Assembly: GCF_041261445.1 (NCBI RefSeq) | Contig: NZ_JBGCCU010000010.1 | Coordinates: 62,001-126,000, forward strand | DNA from: Catenulispora sp. EB89 | Lineage (GTDB): Bacteria; Actinomycetota; Actinomycetes; Streptomycetales; Catenulisporaceae | Direction of reading: 5' to 3' | Length of the DNA stretch: 64,000 nt | Part shown: positions 1 through 9,525 of the stretch, piece after piece | Position numbering within the stretch: position 1 is the first letter of the stretch | Layout: the number at the start of each line of letters is the position of its first letter | Made by a program: the position numbers and the translations under genes | The notes under the pieces: generated by a model | The model's input: the letters and a program-made list of their open reading frames with translations, nothing else | What the model was told of the DNA's origin: nothing | Databases searched by the model: none

Positions 1-489
1 GACTCGTTGGGCCTCGCCGCCGGACAGCGTCTTGGGCCAGTCCCCGGCGCGCGCGGCGATGCCGACCTCGTCGAGGTAGCGGGTGGCGAGTCCGCGGTCG
101 GGGCGGCCGGGCAGGCCGAGCACGACGTTGCGCCACACCCGCTTCCACGGCAGCAGCCGCGGCGCCTGGAACGCCACGGCCCGCTCGCGTGGCACGGTGA
201 CCTCGCCGGAGATCTCCGTGTCGAGGCCGCTGAGCACGCGCAGCAGGGTGGATTTGCCGCAGCCGCTGTGGCCGAGCAGGGCCACGAACTCCCCGGGGGC
301 GATGGTGAGGTCGAGCCCGTCGATGACGACGCGGCCGTCGAAGGCGCGAGTCAGGCCTCTGACGGTCACGGCGTTCGGCGCGGTGGCGGTGGTATTGGCG
401 TCGTTGGGGGCGGCGGCATTGGTGGCGGCGTCGGCGTCGGCGTCGCGGGTGTCGGGGGCGAGGATTTCGGCGCCGGTCACGGCGATCAC
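1..489 (-). CDS. ABC importer ATP-binding protein, nitrate/sulfonate/taurine type (partial)
   Basis: Energises import of an anion such as a sulfonate, taurine or nitrate at the cytoplasmic face of the membrane. The C-terminal part lies beyond the left edge. From the GTG start at 489, the first about 40 residues are a low-complexity Ala/Asp/Asn/Thr tail. The nucleotide-binding domain then shows a Walker A (GHSGCGKST), the Q-loop region (FQAPRLLPWKRV) and the signature LSGGEAQRV just inside the edge. The SsuB/TauB-like spacing and the phrase RLLPW are typical of this subfamily. Its start overlaps the permease stop by 4 bp (GTGA), so the two are translationally coupled. The substrate-binding protein is not in view and may lie to the left. 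The substrate assignment rests on family resemblance and on the leader peptide upstream. Confidence 0.9.
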   Translation of the reverse strand, partial: MIAVTGAEILAPDTRDADADAATNAAAPNDANTTATAPNAVTVRGLTRAFDGRVVIDGLDLTIAPGEFVALLGHSGCGKSTLLRVLSGLDTEISGEVTVPRERAVAFQAPRLLPWKRVWRNVVLGLPGRPDRGLATRYLDEVGIAARAGDWPKTLSGGEAQRV

Positions 490-1406
490 GCCCCCTCGAA
501 CGACGGGCGCCACGCCAGCACCTTGCCGCTGAGGACGCGCACGACCAGGTCGCACAGCAGCCCCAGGACCGCGTACGTCACGAGGCAGACCACGATGACG
601 TCGGTCTGGAAGAACTCCTCGGCGTTGTTCATCAGGTAGCCGATGCCGTTGGTGGCGTTGATCTGCTCGCCGAACACCAGCGCGAGCCACGCGCTGCCCA
701 GCGCGTAGCGCAGGCCGACCATCGCACCGGGCAGGGCGCCGGGCAGGATGACGTGCCGGACCAGGCCCCAGCGGTTCAGTCCCAGCGTCGAGCCCGCCTC
801 GACGAGCTGCGGGTCGACGGAGCGGATCCCGCCGTGGAGGTTGAAGTAGAGCGGGATCGCCACGCCGAGGGCGACGAGGGCGATCTTCGGGGCCTCGTCG
901 ATGCCGAACCAGATGATGAACAGCGGGATCAGCCCGACCCACGGGATGGTGCGGACCATGCCGACCGTCGCGTCCACGAGGTCTTCGCCGAGCCGGAACA
1001 GCCCGGCGACGAGCGCCAGGGCGACGGCGATGACCGCGCCGATCGCGAAGCCGATCACGACGCGCTGCCCGGAGGCGTAGATCGCGGAGGGCAGCTGGCC
1101 TTTCCGGACCAGTTCCCAGCCCTGCTTGAGCACGTCTTCCGGCGAGGCGAGGGTGGTGGCGGACAGCACGCCGGTCGCGCCGGCGACGTACCAGCCGAAC
1201 AGCACCAGCAGCGGCCCGAGCGCGCGGCGTGCGGGGCGGGGGACGCGCGGGCCGGGGCGGTGGCGGGCCGGGCGGATGGTGACCAGGTCACGCGCGGCCA
1301 GTGCGAGTGCTGGCGCCGGTGCCGGCACCAGTGCGTGTGCCAGTCCCGGCGCCGGTGCCGCGGTGGCTGCTTCGAGCTCTGCGATGTGCGGTGGGGCAGC
1401 GGTCAC
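486..1406 (-). CDS. ABC importer permease, nitrate/sulfonate/taurine type
   Basis: Membrane-spanning subunit of the importer whose ATPase follows. I take the GTG at 1406 as start because an AGGAGGT ribosome binding site sits at 1413-1419; the longer open frame upstream is not protein-like. The 306-residue protein has an Ala/Pro-rich N-terminal tail, one transmembrane segment (LGPLLVLFGWYVAG), then the BPD_transp_1 core. The EAA-loop-like stretch is EAGSTLGLNRWGLVRHVILP, followed by ALPGAMVGLRYALGSAWLALV. That is the usual architecture of SsuC/TauC-type permeases. It is cotranscribed with the ATPase (4-bp overlap) and lies 173 bp downstream of a short Cys-containing leader peptide, which suggests control by sulfur or cysteine supply. 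Confidence 0.9.
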   Translation of the reverse strand: MTAAPPHIAELEAATAAPAPGLAHALVPAPAPALALAARDLVTIRPARHRPGPRVPRPARRALGPLLVLFGWYVAGATGVLSATTLASPEDVLKQGWELVRKGQLPSAIYASGQRVVIGFAIGAVIAVALALVAGLFRLGEDLVDATVGMVRTIPWVGLIPLFIIWFGIDEAPKIALVALGVAIPLYFNLHGGIRSVDPQLVEAGSTLGLNRWGLVRHVILPGALPGAMVGLRYALGSAWLALVFGEQINATNGIGYLMNNAEEFFQTDVIVVCLVTYAVLGLLCDLVVRVLSGKVLAWRPSFEGA

Positions 1407-1579
1407 GGTTCTACCTCCTGGGGATCGGATGCGCGTCGTCGTCGCCGACGGGCAGGGTGCACGGTCCCGCGCGGCGTGCTGCCGGGCGGTTTCGGTCAGA
1501 CCGATGCGGACGTCGCGGACGCCGTGGGAGGTCGCGAGAGAAGTCGCAGAAAAGAGGAAGGGAGCGCGGAAAGCGAAGA

Positions 1580-1660
1580 TCAGCGCATACAGGTGCTGCC
1601 GGTGTACGTCATGTTGTCCACGACGTGCCGGCGGACCAGACGCCGGGTCCGATGCCTCAT
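1580..1660 (-). CDS. Short Cys-containing leader peptide upstream of the importer
   Basis: A 26-codon open frame from ATG at 1660 to TGA at 1580. The peptide begins MRHRTRRLVRRHVVD and ends STCMR: an Arg-rich front, an RRHVVD-like core and one Cys three residues from the end. This matches the pattern of short actinobacterial peptides annotated as putative leader peptides before sulfur-assimilation and sulfonate-transport genes (family knowledge). In such systems, slow translation of the Cys codon is thought to control the downstream genes. The leader ends 173 bp before the permease start, leaving room for an attenuator. The adjoining importer matches the usual genomic context. No experimental evidence is visible, and such a short frame could occur by chance, but the motif and position together argue against that. 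Confidence 0.68.
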   Translation of the reverse strand: MRHRTRRLVRRHVVDNMTYTGSTCMR

Positions 1661-1789
1661 GGTGCGTTAGTTTCACGGCGCTCGCGTGAGTTGTCAAACC
1701 ACTCACGCATGCTGAGATGCAGCGCTAACCTGGATGTTCACCACGAGAACGGTTCGCCGTTCGACGGAATCAGGGGGCGGACAGGCTCG

Positions 1790-2428
1790 ATGAGCGAAGC
1801 ATTCGTCACGCAGACGCGCAGCGGTGTGCGGGTGGGCGGCGAGGTGACCACCAAGGACTTGCGCCGGGCTGGATTCCCGTTCCGCTCCGGCCGGATCTGC
1901 CTGGACTTCGTCGCCACCGTGGCCAAGCGGCGCCTCGGCGACCGCGAACTCCTGCCGGGGCCGGACGAACTGCGCACCTGGTGCCGCGTCGCGGGACTGC
2001 CGGAACCGGAGGACGAGATCACCCCGGACCTCCTCGGCGGCGCCCACGCGCTCCGGGAAGCGCTCTACCGCCTGGCCCGGGCCCGCGTCGACGGCACCAC
2101 GCACCCGGCCGCGGACATCGAGACCGTCAACGCGGCGGCGGTCGCGGCGGCCGCGCCTCCGACGGCGCTGCTCGGCGCGGACGGGTTCACCGCAGTGCCC
2201 TGCGACGGCTCATCACTGGCCGGCATCCTCGCGCTGATCGCCCGTGACGCGATCGACCTTCTCACCGGCCCGTACGCGCTGCGGATCCGGGAGTGCACGG
2301 CGCACGACTGCTCGTTGTTCTTCGTCGACCGGTCGCGGCCGGGTTCGCGGCGCTGGTGCACGATGGCGTCGTGCGGGGAGAAGGCGAGTTCGGCGAAGTA
2401 CCGGCAGCGGCACCCCGGATACCACTGA
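1790..2428 (+). CDS. CGNR zinc-finger / ABATE-domain regulator
   Basis: A predicted DNA-binding regulator of 212 residues. Its N-terminal part (FRSGRICLDFVATVAKRRL, then a helical region to about residue 150) resembles the stress-induced ABATE domain. The C-terminal 40 residues carry the CGNR-type zinc finger, with four Cys ligands in the pattern C-x4-C-x14-C-x4-C (ECTAHDCSLFFVDRS, then WCTMASCGEKA). I choose ATG 1790 because a purine-rich GGGGGCGGA precedes it and the conserved ABATE start follows shortly after. It is divergent from the importer and its leader, with 129 bp between leader start and this start. It may regulate that importer, but nothing in the sequence proves the link. Confidence 0.87.
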   Translation: MSEAFVTQTRSGVRVGGEVTTKDLRRAGFPFRSGRICLDFVATVAKRRLGDRELLPGPDELRTWCRVAGLPEPEDEITPDLLGGAHALREALYRLARARVDGTTHPAADIETVNAAAVAAAAPPTALLGADGFTAVPCDGSSLAGILALIARDAIDLLTGPYALRIRECTAHDCSLFFVDRSRPGSRRWCTMASCGEKASSAKYRQRHPGYH

Positions 2429-2478
2429 GGCGGCGGGGGTTCGGCGGATTGCCGAGGTCTTGTGTGCAAACAGCTGAA

Positions 2479-2706
2479 TCAGTGGACGTCCGTCGGCCGG
2501 TGCGGAGTGACCGAGCGGCCGTCGGGGAGCAGTTCACCGGTGTCGTCGAAGGTGACGATGCCGTTGCACAGCAGCGACCAGCCCTGCTTCGGGTGCGTGG
2601 TGACGATGCTGGCCGCGTCGTGGTCCGGGGCCTGCGCCGGGGGGCAAGCGGGCTGGTGGGTGCAAGTCTGGTGTGGGGGAGCGGGTCTCCTGCTGGTCGT
2701 CTTCAT
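2479..2706 (-). CDS. DUF5999 family small protein
   Basis: A 75-residue protein of unknown function. The core CTHQPACPPAQAPDHDAAS, the segment HPKQGWSLLCNGIV and the ending TFDDTGELLPDGRSVTPHRP match the DUF5999 family common in streptomycetes, which is normally about 65-75 residues long. ATG 2706 is the only start that gives this length; the longer frame upstream crosses the AT-rich promoter region. Three Cys and several His could bind metal, but the family role is not known. It is divergently arranged with the cold-shock gene across a region that contains a 19-bp palindrome at 2833-2851. Confidence 0.82.
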   Translation of the reverse strand: MKTTSRRPAPPHQTCTHQPACPPAQAPDHDAASIVTTHPKQGWSLLCNGIVTFDDTGELLPDGRSVTPHRPTDVH

Positions 2707-2832
2707 GTCGGTTCTCGCCAGGGTCGGGGCGGCGTGGCCGCCGGTTCCATCCTCAGAGGTTACGGCTGCGGGGCGGGGGTGGTGCATCTTCGTGGGTGCT
2801 GTCGCGCCGGCCGGGGGGCCTCGTCCCAAGAT

Positions 2833-2851
2833 ATTAGGAAAGTTTACTAAT
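2833..2851. promoter_or_regulatory. 19-bp near-perfect palindrome, candidate operator
   Basis: ATTAGGAAAGTTTACTAAT reads almost the same on both strands (one mismatched pair), in the shared upstream region of the DUF5999 gene and the cold-shock gene. It is strikingly AT-rich against the local background. TTAGGAAA/TTTCCTAA-type elements occur upstream of secreted-hydrolase genes in streptomycetes, but I cannot name the binding protein. Confidence 0.45.
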
Positions 2852-2929
2852 GAATAGAGGCAATGGCGGCCGGTAACGTGTGGACCCGGGGGGCTCACCG
2901 GTGGCTGTCGAGGAATGTGGGTGGTCGGA

Positions 2930-3346
2930 GTGGCGAGGGGAACGATCGTTTCGTTCGATCGGATCAAGGGCTACGGGTTCGTGGCGCCGGATTCCGGAGG
3001 CGAAGATGTCTTCGTCCACGTGAACGATCTGCTGGACGACAAGAGCATGATCGTCGCGGGCCGGATCGTCGAGTTCACCCCGGACCAGGGCGATCGCGGG
3101 CCGAAGGCGTCCAACGTGACCGTGGTGTCCACGGAGCCGGCCCGCTTCCGGCCCGACGCCAGGCGCGCCGGGGCACCGGCCGACGACGGCGACGACATGT
3201 GCGACGTGCTGTCAGCGGCGGACCTGGAGCGCGACCTCACCGAGATCCTGCTCCGGACCGAACCGGCGCTGCTCGGATCGCAGATCCTTGACATCAGGAA
3301 GCGGGTCGTCGCGCTGGCGCAGTCGCACGGCTGGGCGGATCGCTGA
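2930..3346 (+). CDS. Cold-shock-domain protein with C-terminal extension
   Basis: A single-stranded nucleic-acid-binding protein of 138 residues. Residues 1-65 form a cold-shock domain: GTIVSFDRIKGYGFVAPDSG carries the RNP1-like KGYGFV, and EDVFVHVNDL carries RNP2-like DVFVHV. The remaining about 70 residues are acidic and helical, with the conserved ending (ILDIRKRVVALAQSHGW) seen in the longer actinobacterial members rather than in 67-residue CspA types. GTG 2930 gives the usual VARGTI start; an in-frame ATG at 2915 is the alternative. A strong hairpin follows at 3371-3401. It probably acts in transcription or translation control in the cytoplasm. Confidence 0.88.
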   Translation: MARGTIVSFDRIKGYGFVAPDSGGEDVFVHVNDLLDDKSMIVAGRIVEFTPDQGDRGPKASNVTVVSTEPARFRPDARRAGAPADDGDDMCDVLSAADLERDLTEILLRTEPALLGSQILDIRKRVVALAQSHGWADR

Positions 3347-3370
3347 CGGATCGCTGACCGCTGACAGAAC

Positions 3371-3401
3371 GGCGCCGCGGGTTCGTGAAACCCGTGGCGC
3401 C
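3371..3401 (+). terminator. Hairpin terminator after the cold-shock gene
   Basis: Arms GGCGCCGCGGGTT and AACCCGTGGCGCC pair over 13 bp with a single G-U wobble and a short loop, 24 bp after the stop codon. There is no T-run, as is common in high-GC actinobacteria. Confidence 0.75.
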
Positions 3402-3543
3402 CTTCGCCGGACCGGGCACCGCGACGGCGCCGGCCGCCGCGCTGACGCCGCTCGGCATCGGCGTCATGAGCAAGGGTGACTTGGTCGCCCTGCATCCGCA
3501 CGATCCCGGTCGCTGGTCCTGCCGGAGGCATCTCTGCCGGGAG

Positions 3544-4501
<958 letters not shown>

Positions 4502-4595
4502 GCACCGGTCGTCCTGGATTCTGCCGGGCGATCCCGGACGAGATGTGCGCCGTACCCGGACTGCCAAGACGACGCTCCTTGGGAGCTGATTCGTC

Positions 4596-4847
4596 GTGGA
4601 ACAGGTAGTGCAGATCATCGGTTCGATGCTCGTGTTGGCCGCGTTCGTGGCCGCGCAGAGGGGCTGGCTGAAGCAGCGATCAGCCCGCTATCTCCTTCTC
4701 AACTTCGTGGGCTCCACTGTGCTGACCGTCGCGGCTATAGCGGGCAGCCAGTGGGGATTCCTGCTGCTGGAAGGCGTCTGGGCACTGGTGTCGGGTGCGG
4801 GTCTGCTCGCGATGGTCCGTGGCTCAGGCGCCGACCTTCGCCAGTAG
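4596..4847 (+). CDS. CBU_0592-like small membrane protein
   Basis: An 83-residue integral membrane protein with three hydrophobic segments (IIGSMLVLAAFVAA, YLLLNFVGSTVLTVAAIAG, GFLLLEGVWALVSGAGLLAM). The RSARYLLLNFVGS junction and the length match the CBU_0592-like family, whose function is not established. The GTG start at 4596 follows GGGAG at 4581-4585. Its last 24 bases overlap the 3' end of the converging LysR gene. A short hairpin (CCAAG/CTTGG, 4564-4582) lies just before the ribosome binding site. I see no stronger sign of a riboswitch. Confidence 0.72.
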   Translation: MEQVVQIIGSMLVLAAFVAAQRGWLKQRSARYLLLNFVGSTVLTVAAIAGSQWGFLLLEGVWALVSGAGLLAMVRGSGADLRQ

Positions 4848-5687
4848 CGCCGCCGCGGCCTTGCCGGTCGGATCGGCCGTCACCGCCACGGTCTCCCAGA
4901 GCGGCACGTCCCCGGCCAGCGGGATGAACCGCACGCGGTCGGTCTTCACCGTGAACGACTGCGGGACCAGCGCGACGCCCAGGCCGAAGGAGACCAGGTC
5001 CAGCAGCGAGTGCACGTCCGAGGCCTCCAGCGCGACCCGGCGCTCGACGCCGGCCTCGGCCAGGACCCGGTCGGCCAGGTCGCGCGTTCCCCAGTCCGCG
5101 GTGAAGTCGACGAACCGCTCGTCGCCGAGGTCCTGGAGCTTGACCTCGTCGCAGTCGGCGAACCGGTGGTCCAGGGCACAGCCCAGGACCAGCGGCTCGC
5201 GGTCCAGCGCGCTGACCACGACCTCCTCCGGGATCTGCCGGGGCCGCGAGACGAAGGCGATGTCCAGGCTTCCGGTGCGGACCCGGTCGATCAGATCGCC
5301 GGAGCCGCCGTGGCGCAGGCTCACCTCCAGCCCGGGGTGCTCCCGCACGAACCCGGCCAGCAACGCGGGGACGTGCACCGCGTGCAGGCACTGCAACGAG
5401 CCGACCGACAGCGTGCCCCGCAGCAGCCCCCGCACCGCCGCGACCGCGCCCTTGGCGGCGTCGCCGGCCGCCAGCGTCTTGCGCGCCTCCACCAGCAGCG
5501 CCTGGCCCTCTGCGGTGAGCCGCACCTGGCGCGTGCTGCGCAGGAACAGCGGCGCGCCGAGCTCGCGCTCCAGCGACCGGATCGACGCCGACAGCCCGGA
5601 CTGGGCGATGTGCAGGCGCTTGGCCGCGCGGGTGAAATGGCAGTCCTCGGCGACGGCCACGAAGTGCTCGAGTTGGCGCAGTTCCAC
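4824..5687 (-). CDS. LysR-family transcriptional regulator
   Basis: A DNA-binding regulator with an N-terminal winged helix (ELRQLEHFVAVAEDCHFTRA and AQSGLSASIRSLERELG) and a C-terminal periplasmic-binding-like effector domain (residues about 90-287, e.g. GTLSVGSLQCLHAV and LDIAFVSRP). GTG 5687 gives the canonical short LysR N-terminus, with GGGGA six bases upstream. ATG codons at 5699 and 5720 are alternatives that add 4 or 11 residues. It is divergent from the aldo/keto reductase and Gfo/Idh genes, the usual arrangement for a LysR protein and its target, so it likely controls them in response to an unknown small molecule. Confidence 0.9.
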   Translation of the reverse strand: MELRQLEHFVAVAEDCHFTRAAKRLHIAQSGLSASIRSLERELGAPLFLRSTRQVRLTAEGQALLVEARKTLAAGDAAKGAVAAVRGLLRGTLSVGSLQCLHAVHVPALLAGFVREHPGLEVSLRHGGSGDLIDRVRTGSLDIAFVSRPRQIPEEVVVSALDREPLVLGCALDHRFADCDEVKLQDLGDERFVDFTADWGTRDLADRVLAEAGVERRVALEASDVHSLLDLVSFGLGVALVPQSFTVKTDRVRFIPLAGDVPLWETVAVTADPTGKAAAALLAKVGA

Positions 5688-5848
5688 GCCGGTCCCCATC
5701 TCATCAGCCACGGAAATCATCAGCCACGGAGCTCAGGAGCATTCAGCAGAGCCGGTGCTCAATGACATCGGGAACTCGTGTTGGACAGTACTAATTCCCG
5801 ATGGCGAGGCTTGAGGGGAAGCACAGCGACGCTGAACGACGCAGAGCG

Positions 5849-5891
5849 ACGCAGAACGAACGCGAGACGCAGAACGAACGCGAGACGCAGG
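5849..5891. repeat. 18-bp tandem repeat between LysR and aldo/keto reductase genes
   Basis: The unit ACGCAGAACGAACGCGAG occurs exactly twice (5849-5866, 5867-5884), then a partial third copy begins. It lies 19 bp upstream of the reductase start codon, where it could act as a repeated regulator site or as a spacer that has expanded by slippage. Confidence 0.8.
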
Positions 5892-5909
5892 ACCGGGAGA
5901 GGAACAGCC

Positions 5910-6770
5910 ATGAAGACCCGCCGCATCGGCGACACCGCCGTCAGCGCCATCGGGCTCGGCGGCATGCCGATGTCCATCGAGGGCCGCCCCGACGAGCAGC
6001 GCTCCGTCGCCACGATCCACGCCGCCCTCGAAGCCGGCGTCACGCTCATCGACACCGCCGACGCCTACCACCTGTTCGCCGACGAGGTCGGCCACAACGA
6101 GAGCCTGATCGCCCGCGCGCTGGCCTCCTACGGCGGCGACACCTCGGACGTGCTGGTCGCCACCAAGGGCGGACACCTGCGGCCCGGCGACGGCACCTGG
6201 ACGCAGGACGGTTCGCCCGCGTACCTGAAGCAGGCGTGCGAGGCCTCGCTGAAGCGGCTCGGCGTGGAGGCCATCGGGCTGTACCAGTTCCACCGGCCCG
6301 ACCCGAAGGTCCCGTACGAGGATTCGATCGGCGCCATCCGCGACCTGCTGGACGAGGGCAAGATCCGGCAGGCGGGCATCTCCAACGCGAGCACGCAGCA
6401 GATCCAGCTCGCCAACGAGATCCTGGGCGGCCGGCTGGTGAGCGTGCAGAACCAGTTCTCGCCGCGGTTCCGGAGCAGCGAGGAGGAGCTTCAGCTGTGC
6501 GCCGTGCTGGGGCTGGCGTTCCTGCCGTGGAGTCCGCTCGGCGGGATCTCGCAGGCCGCCGGGCTGGGCTCCCGGTTCGACGCGTTCGCCGAGGTGGGGG
6601 CCGCGCACGGGGTGAGCCCGCAGCAGGCGTGCCTGGCGTGGATGCTGGCCAAGGCGCCGGTCGTGATCCCGATCCCCGGGTCCTCGCGTCCGGAGACGAT
6701 CCGCGACTCGGTCGCGGCGGCGGATCTGGTGCTGTCGGCGGGGGAGTTCGCTCGGCTGGACGCTGTATGA
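5910..6770 (+). CDS. Aldo/keto reductase
   Basis: An NAD(P)H-dependent oxidoreductase of 286 residues acting on aldehydes or ketones in the cytosol. The catalytic tetrad is visible: Asp48 and Tyr53 (LIDTADAYHLF), Lys86 (LVATKGGHL) and His128 (LYQFHRPDP). The cofactor-binding end is present (VVIPIPGSSRPETIRDSVAA). The length is slightly short of the usual 300-330. ATG 5910 follows GGGAGAGGA. The stop overlaps the next ATG (ATGA), so it is cotranscribed and coupled with the Gfo/Idh oxidoreductase. The natural substrate is unknown. Confidence 0.93.
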   Translation: MKTRRIGDTAVSAIGLGGMPMSIEGRPDEQRSVATIHAALEAGVTLIDTADAYHLFADEVGHNESLIARALASYGGDTSDVLVATKGGHLRPGDGTWTQDGSPAYLKQACEASLKRLGVEAIGLYQFHRPDPKVPYEDSIGAIRDLLDEGKIRQAGISNASTQQIQLANEILGGRLVSVQNQFSPRFRSSEEELQLCAVLGLAFLPWSPLGGISQAAGLGSRFDAFAEVGAAHGVSPQQACLAWMLAKAPVVIPIPGSSRPETIRDSVAAADLVLSAGEFARLDAV

Positions 6771-7951
6771 GCGACCCGGCTGCCTCGGGCGCGCCGACTG
6801 CTGCGGCCGCGTCGGCCGTTCCGGCGGCCCTCGCGGTTCCGGCGGTTCCGGCTGTCCCGGCCGTCCCGGCGGCTCCGGTCACCTTCGGCATCGTCGGCCG
6901 CGGCTGGCGCGCGGACTTCTTCGCGCGCCTGGCCGCGCTGCTGCCCGAGCGGCTGACGCTGGTCGGCGCGGCGGTGCGGCGGGCCGACGCCGCGGAGGAG
7001 GTCGCGCGCCGGTGGAGCGTGCCGGCGTACCTCTCGCCCGCCGAGCTCATCGCGAAACAGCACCCTGACTTCGTGGTGGTCTGCGTGCCGTGGCCGGCGA
7101 CGCCGGAGATCACCGCGGCGCTCGTCGGCGACGGGGTCCGGGTGCTGGCCGAGACGCCGCCGGCGCCGGACGCCGACGGGCTGCGGGCGCTGTGGGCGCG
7201 GGTCGGCGGCCGGGAGATGGTGCAGGTGGCCGAGCAGTACCTGCTGCTGCCGGGGCACGCCGCGCGGCGCGAGCTCGTGCGCCGGGGCGTGATCGGGCAG
7301 CCGACCTCTGTTCAGGTCAGCTCCACGCACGGCTACCACGCCGTCTCGATGATCAGAGGCCTGCTGGGCGCGGGCTTCGGACCGGTCCGCGTCACCGCTT
7401 CCCAGTTCACCGCGCCGCTGCTGGACCCCCTGAACCGCGACGGCTGGACCGGTGAGGAGACCCCGAAGGACGCCGTCACCACGCTCGCGACGTTCGACTT
7501 CGGCGACGGCCGCTCGGGCCTGTACGACTTCACCGACAACCAGTGGCACAACCGCCTGCGGCTGCGCCGGATCCTGGTCCGCGGCAGCCTCGGCGAGCTC
7601 GCCGACGACACGGTCGTGCGCTGGGGCGGGCCGCGGACGGTGCTCAGGTCCACGATCGTGCGCTCGCAGCTGGGCCACGACCTGAACCTGGACGGCCACG
7701 ACACCGAGCACCTGTCGTTCGACGGCGACGTCGTCTGGCACAACCCGTTCGCCGGGCTGCGCCTGATGGACGAGGAGATCGCGATCGCGACCCTGCTGAC
7801 CGCGACCGCCGACTGGGCCCGGGACGCGGGACCGGCGCCGTATCCGCTGGCCGAGGCGTGCCAGGACCATCTGGTCTCGCTGGCCGTCGACCAAGCGGCG
7901 GCGACGGGATCGGGTGTCGTCACCGAGGTCGAGCCGTGGGGGAGCGTCTGA
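6767..7951 (+). CDS. Gfo/Idh/MocA-family oxidoreductase
   Basis: A predicted NAD(P)-dependent sugar or cyclitol dehydrogenase of 394 residues. After a 38-residue Ala/Pro/Val-rich tail (repeated VPAVPAVPA), a Rossmann start VTFGIVGRGWRADFF binds the cofactor. Next comes DFVVVCVPWPATPEI, and where classical members have the EKP motif this protein has LAETPPAPD, so the catalytic Lys is replaced. The C-terminal alpha/beta domain follows, with HGYHAVSMIRGLLG and HNPFAGLRLMDEEIA. The loss of the EKP Lys suggests altered chemistry or specificity. It is coupled by a 4-bp overlap to the aldo/keto reductase, so the pair probably acts on the same carbohydrate-like compound. Confidence 0.85.
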   Translation: MSDPAASGAPTAAAASAVPAALAVPAVPAVPAVPAAPVTFGIVGRGWRADFFARLAALLPERLTLVGAAVRRADAAEEVARRWSVPAYLSPAELIAKQHPDFVVVCVPWPATPEITAALVGDGVRVLAETPPAPDADGLRALWARVGGREMVQVAEQYLLLPGHAARRELVRRGVIGQPTSVQVSSTHGYHAVSMIRGLLGAGFGPVRVTASQFTAPLLDPLNRDGWTGEETPKDAVTTLATFDFGDGRSGLYDFTDNQWHNRLRLRRILVRGSLGELADDTVVRWGGPRTVLRSTIVRSQLGHDLNLDGHDTEHLSFDGDVVWHNPFAGLRLMDEEIAIATLLTATADWARDAGPAPYPLAEACQDHLVSLAVDQAAATGSGVVTEVEPWGSV

Positions 7952-8064
7952 AATCACGCTGGTAGGACGCTCGCGGCCGCCGCGTGACTGTTCTCTCCGT
8001 TTGCCGCATCCATCGCAGTCCATGAGGGTGGGAAGCAGTCCCTACGCGAAGGAGACGACGTCCG

Positions 8065-9525
8065 ATGACAGACGCGCAGCCCAACCCGACGACCACCGAC
8101 GCGGGGATCCCGGTCGCCAGCGACGAGCACTCGCTCACCGCCGGCCCGGACGGCCCGATCCTGCTGCACGACCACTACCTGATCGAGCAGATGGCCGGCT
8201 TCAACCGGGAACGCGTCCCCGAACGGCAGCCGCACGCCAAGGGCGGCGGCGCGTTCGGCCGGTTCGAGGTCACCGGGGACGTCAGCGCGTACACCAAGGC
8301 CGTCGTGTTCCAGCCGGGCACCACGACGGACCTGGTCGCGCGGTTCTCCACGGTCGCCGGGGAGCACGGCAGCCCGGACACCTGGCGGGACCCGCGCGGC
8401 TTCGCGCTGAAGTTCTACACCGCCGACGGCAACTACGACATGGTCGGGAACAACACCCCGGTGTTCTTCATCCGCGACCCGCTGAAGTTCCAGCACTTCA
8501 TCCGCTCGCAGAAGCGCCGCGCCGACAACAACCTGCGCGACCACGACATGCAGTGGGACTTCTGGACCCTGTCGCCGGAGTCGGCGCACCAGGTCACCTG
8601 GCTGATGGGGGACCGCGGCATCCCGCGCAGCTGGCGGCATATGAACGGGTATTCGAGCCATACCTACATGTGGGTCAACGCGGCCGGCGAGCAGTTCTGG
8701 GTGAAGTACCACTTCCTCACCGACCAGGGCGTCGAGTTCCTGCCCCAGGACGAGGCCGACCGGCTCGCCGGGTCGGACGGCGACTACCACGTCCGTGACC
8801 TCTGGACGGCGATCAGCGGCGGCGACCACCCGTCGTGGACGCTGAAGGTGCAGATCATGCCCTACGCGGACGCCGCCGGGTACCGCTTCAACCCCTTCGA
8901 CCTGACGAAGGTGTGGCCGCACAAGGACTACCCGCTGGTCGAGGTCGGCCGGATGACGCTGGACCGCAACCCGGTCGACTACCACTCGCAGATCGAGCAG
9001 CTGGCGGTCGAGCCGAGCAACCTGATCCCCGGCATCGGCCCGAGTCCGGACAAGATGCTGCTCGGCCGCATGTTCGCCTACCCCGACGCGCACCGCGCGC
9101 GCATCGGCGTGAACTACACCCAGCTGCCGGTCAACGCCCCGATCACCCCGCCGCACAACTACAGCACCGCCGGCCGCATGCGCTACCACTACGCCTCGGA
9201 CCCGGTCTACGCCCCGAACTCCAAGGGCGGCCCGCACGCCGACCCCGCGCGCTCCGCCGAACCCGCGGGCTGGCCGGTCGACGGCGAGATGGTGCGCGCC
9301 GCCGCCGCGCTGCACGCCGAGGACGACGACTGGGGGCAGGCCGGCACGCTGGTCCGGGAGGTGCTGGACGACGCCGCGCGGGAGCGGCTGGTCGGCAACG
9401 TGGTCGGGCATCTGCTGGACGGGGTGAGCGATCCGGTGCTGGAGCGCGCGTTCGAGTACTGGCGGAACGTGGACGCCGAGATCGGTCGGCGGATCGAGGA
9501 GGGCGTTCGGGCCGGGCGGAAGTGA
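8065..9525 (+). CDS. katA: Monofunctional haem catalase
   Basis: Converts hydrogen peroxide to water and oxygen in the cytosol. The 486-residue length is that of small-subunit (clade 3) catalases. Visible active-site residues are His57 ([12 protein letters not shown]), Asn130 ([13 protein letters not shown]) and the haem-ligand Tyr339 ([13 protein letters not shown]). Other catalase hallmarks are RGFALKFYT and the [15 protein letters not shown] stretch. ATG 8065 follows AAGGAGA. The C-terminus is complete. It is close in length to the vegetative catalase of streptomycetes, hence the symbol. No catalase regulator (Fur-like) lies next to it. Confidence 0.96.
   Translation: MTDAQPNPTTTDAGIPVASDEHSLTAGPDGPILLHDHYLIEQMAGFNRERVPERQPHAKGGGAFGRFEVTGDVSAYTKAVVFQPGTTTDLVARFSTVAGEHGSPDTWRDPRGFALKFYTADGNYDMVGNNTPVFFIRDPLKFQHFIRSQKRRADNNLRDHDMQWDFWTLSPESAHQVTWLMGDRGIPRSWRHMNGYSSHTYMWVNAAGEQFWVKYHFLTDQGVEFLPQDEADRLAGSDGDYHVRDLWTAISGGDHPSWTLKVQIMPYADAAGYRFNPFDLTKVWPHKDYPLVEVGRMTLDRNPVDYHSQIEQLAVEPSNLIPGIGPSPDKMLLGRMFAYPDAHRARIGVNYTQLPVNAPITPPHNYSTAGRMRYHYASDPVYAPNSKGGPHADPARSAEPAGWPVDGEMVRAAAALHAEDDDWGQAGTLVREVLDDAARERLVGNVVGHLLDGVSDPVLERAFEYWRNVDAEIGRRIEEGVRAGRK

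Noticed and set aside
4502-4595. Possible riboswitch before the CBU_0592-like gene
   Set aside because: Only a 5-bp hairpin (CCAAG/CTTGG) is visible; no conserved riboswitch core could be matched.
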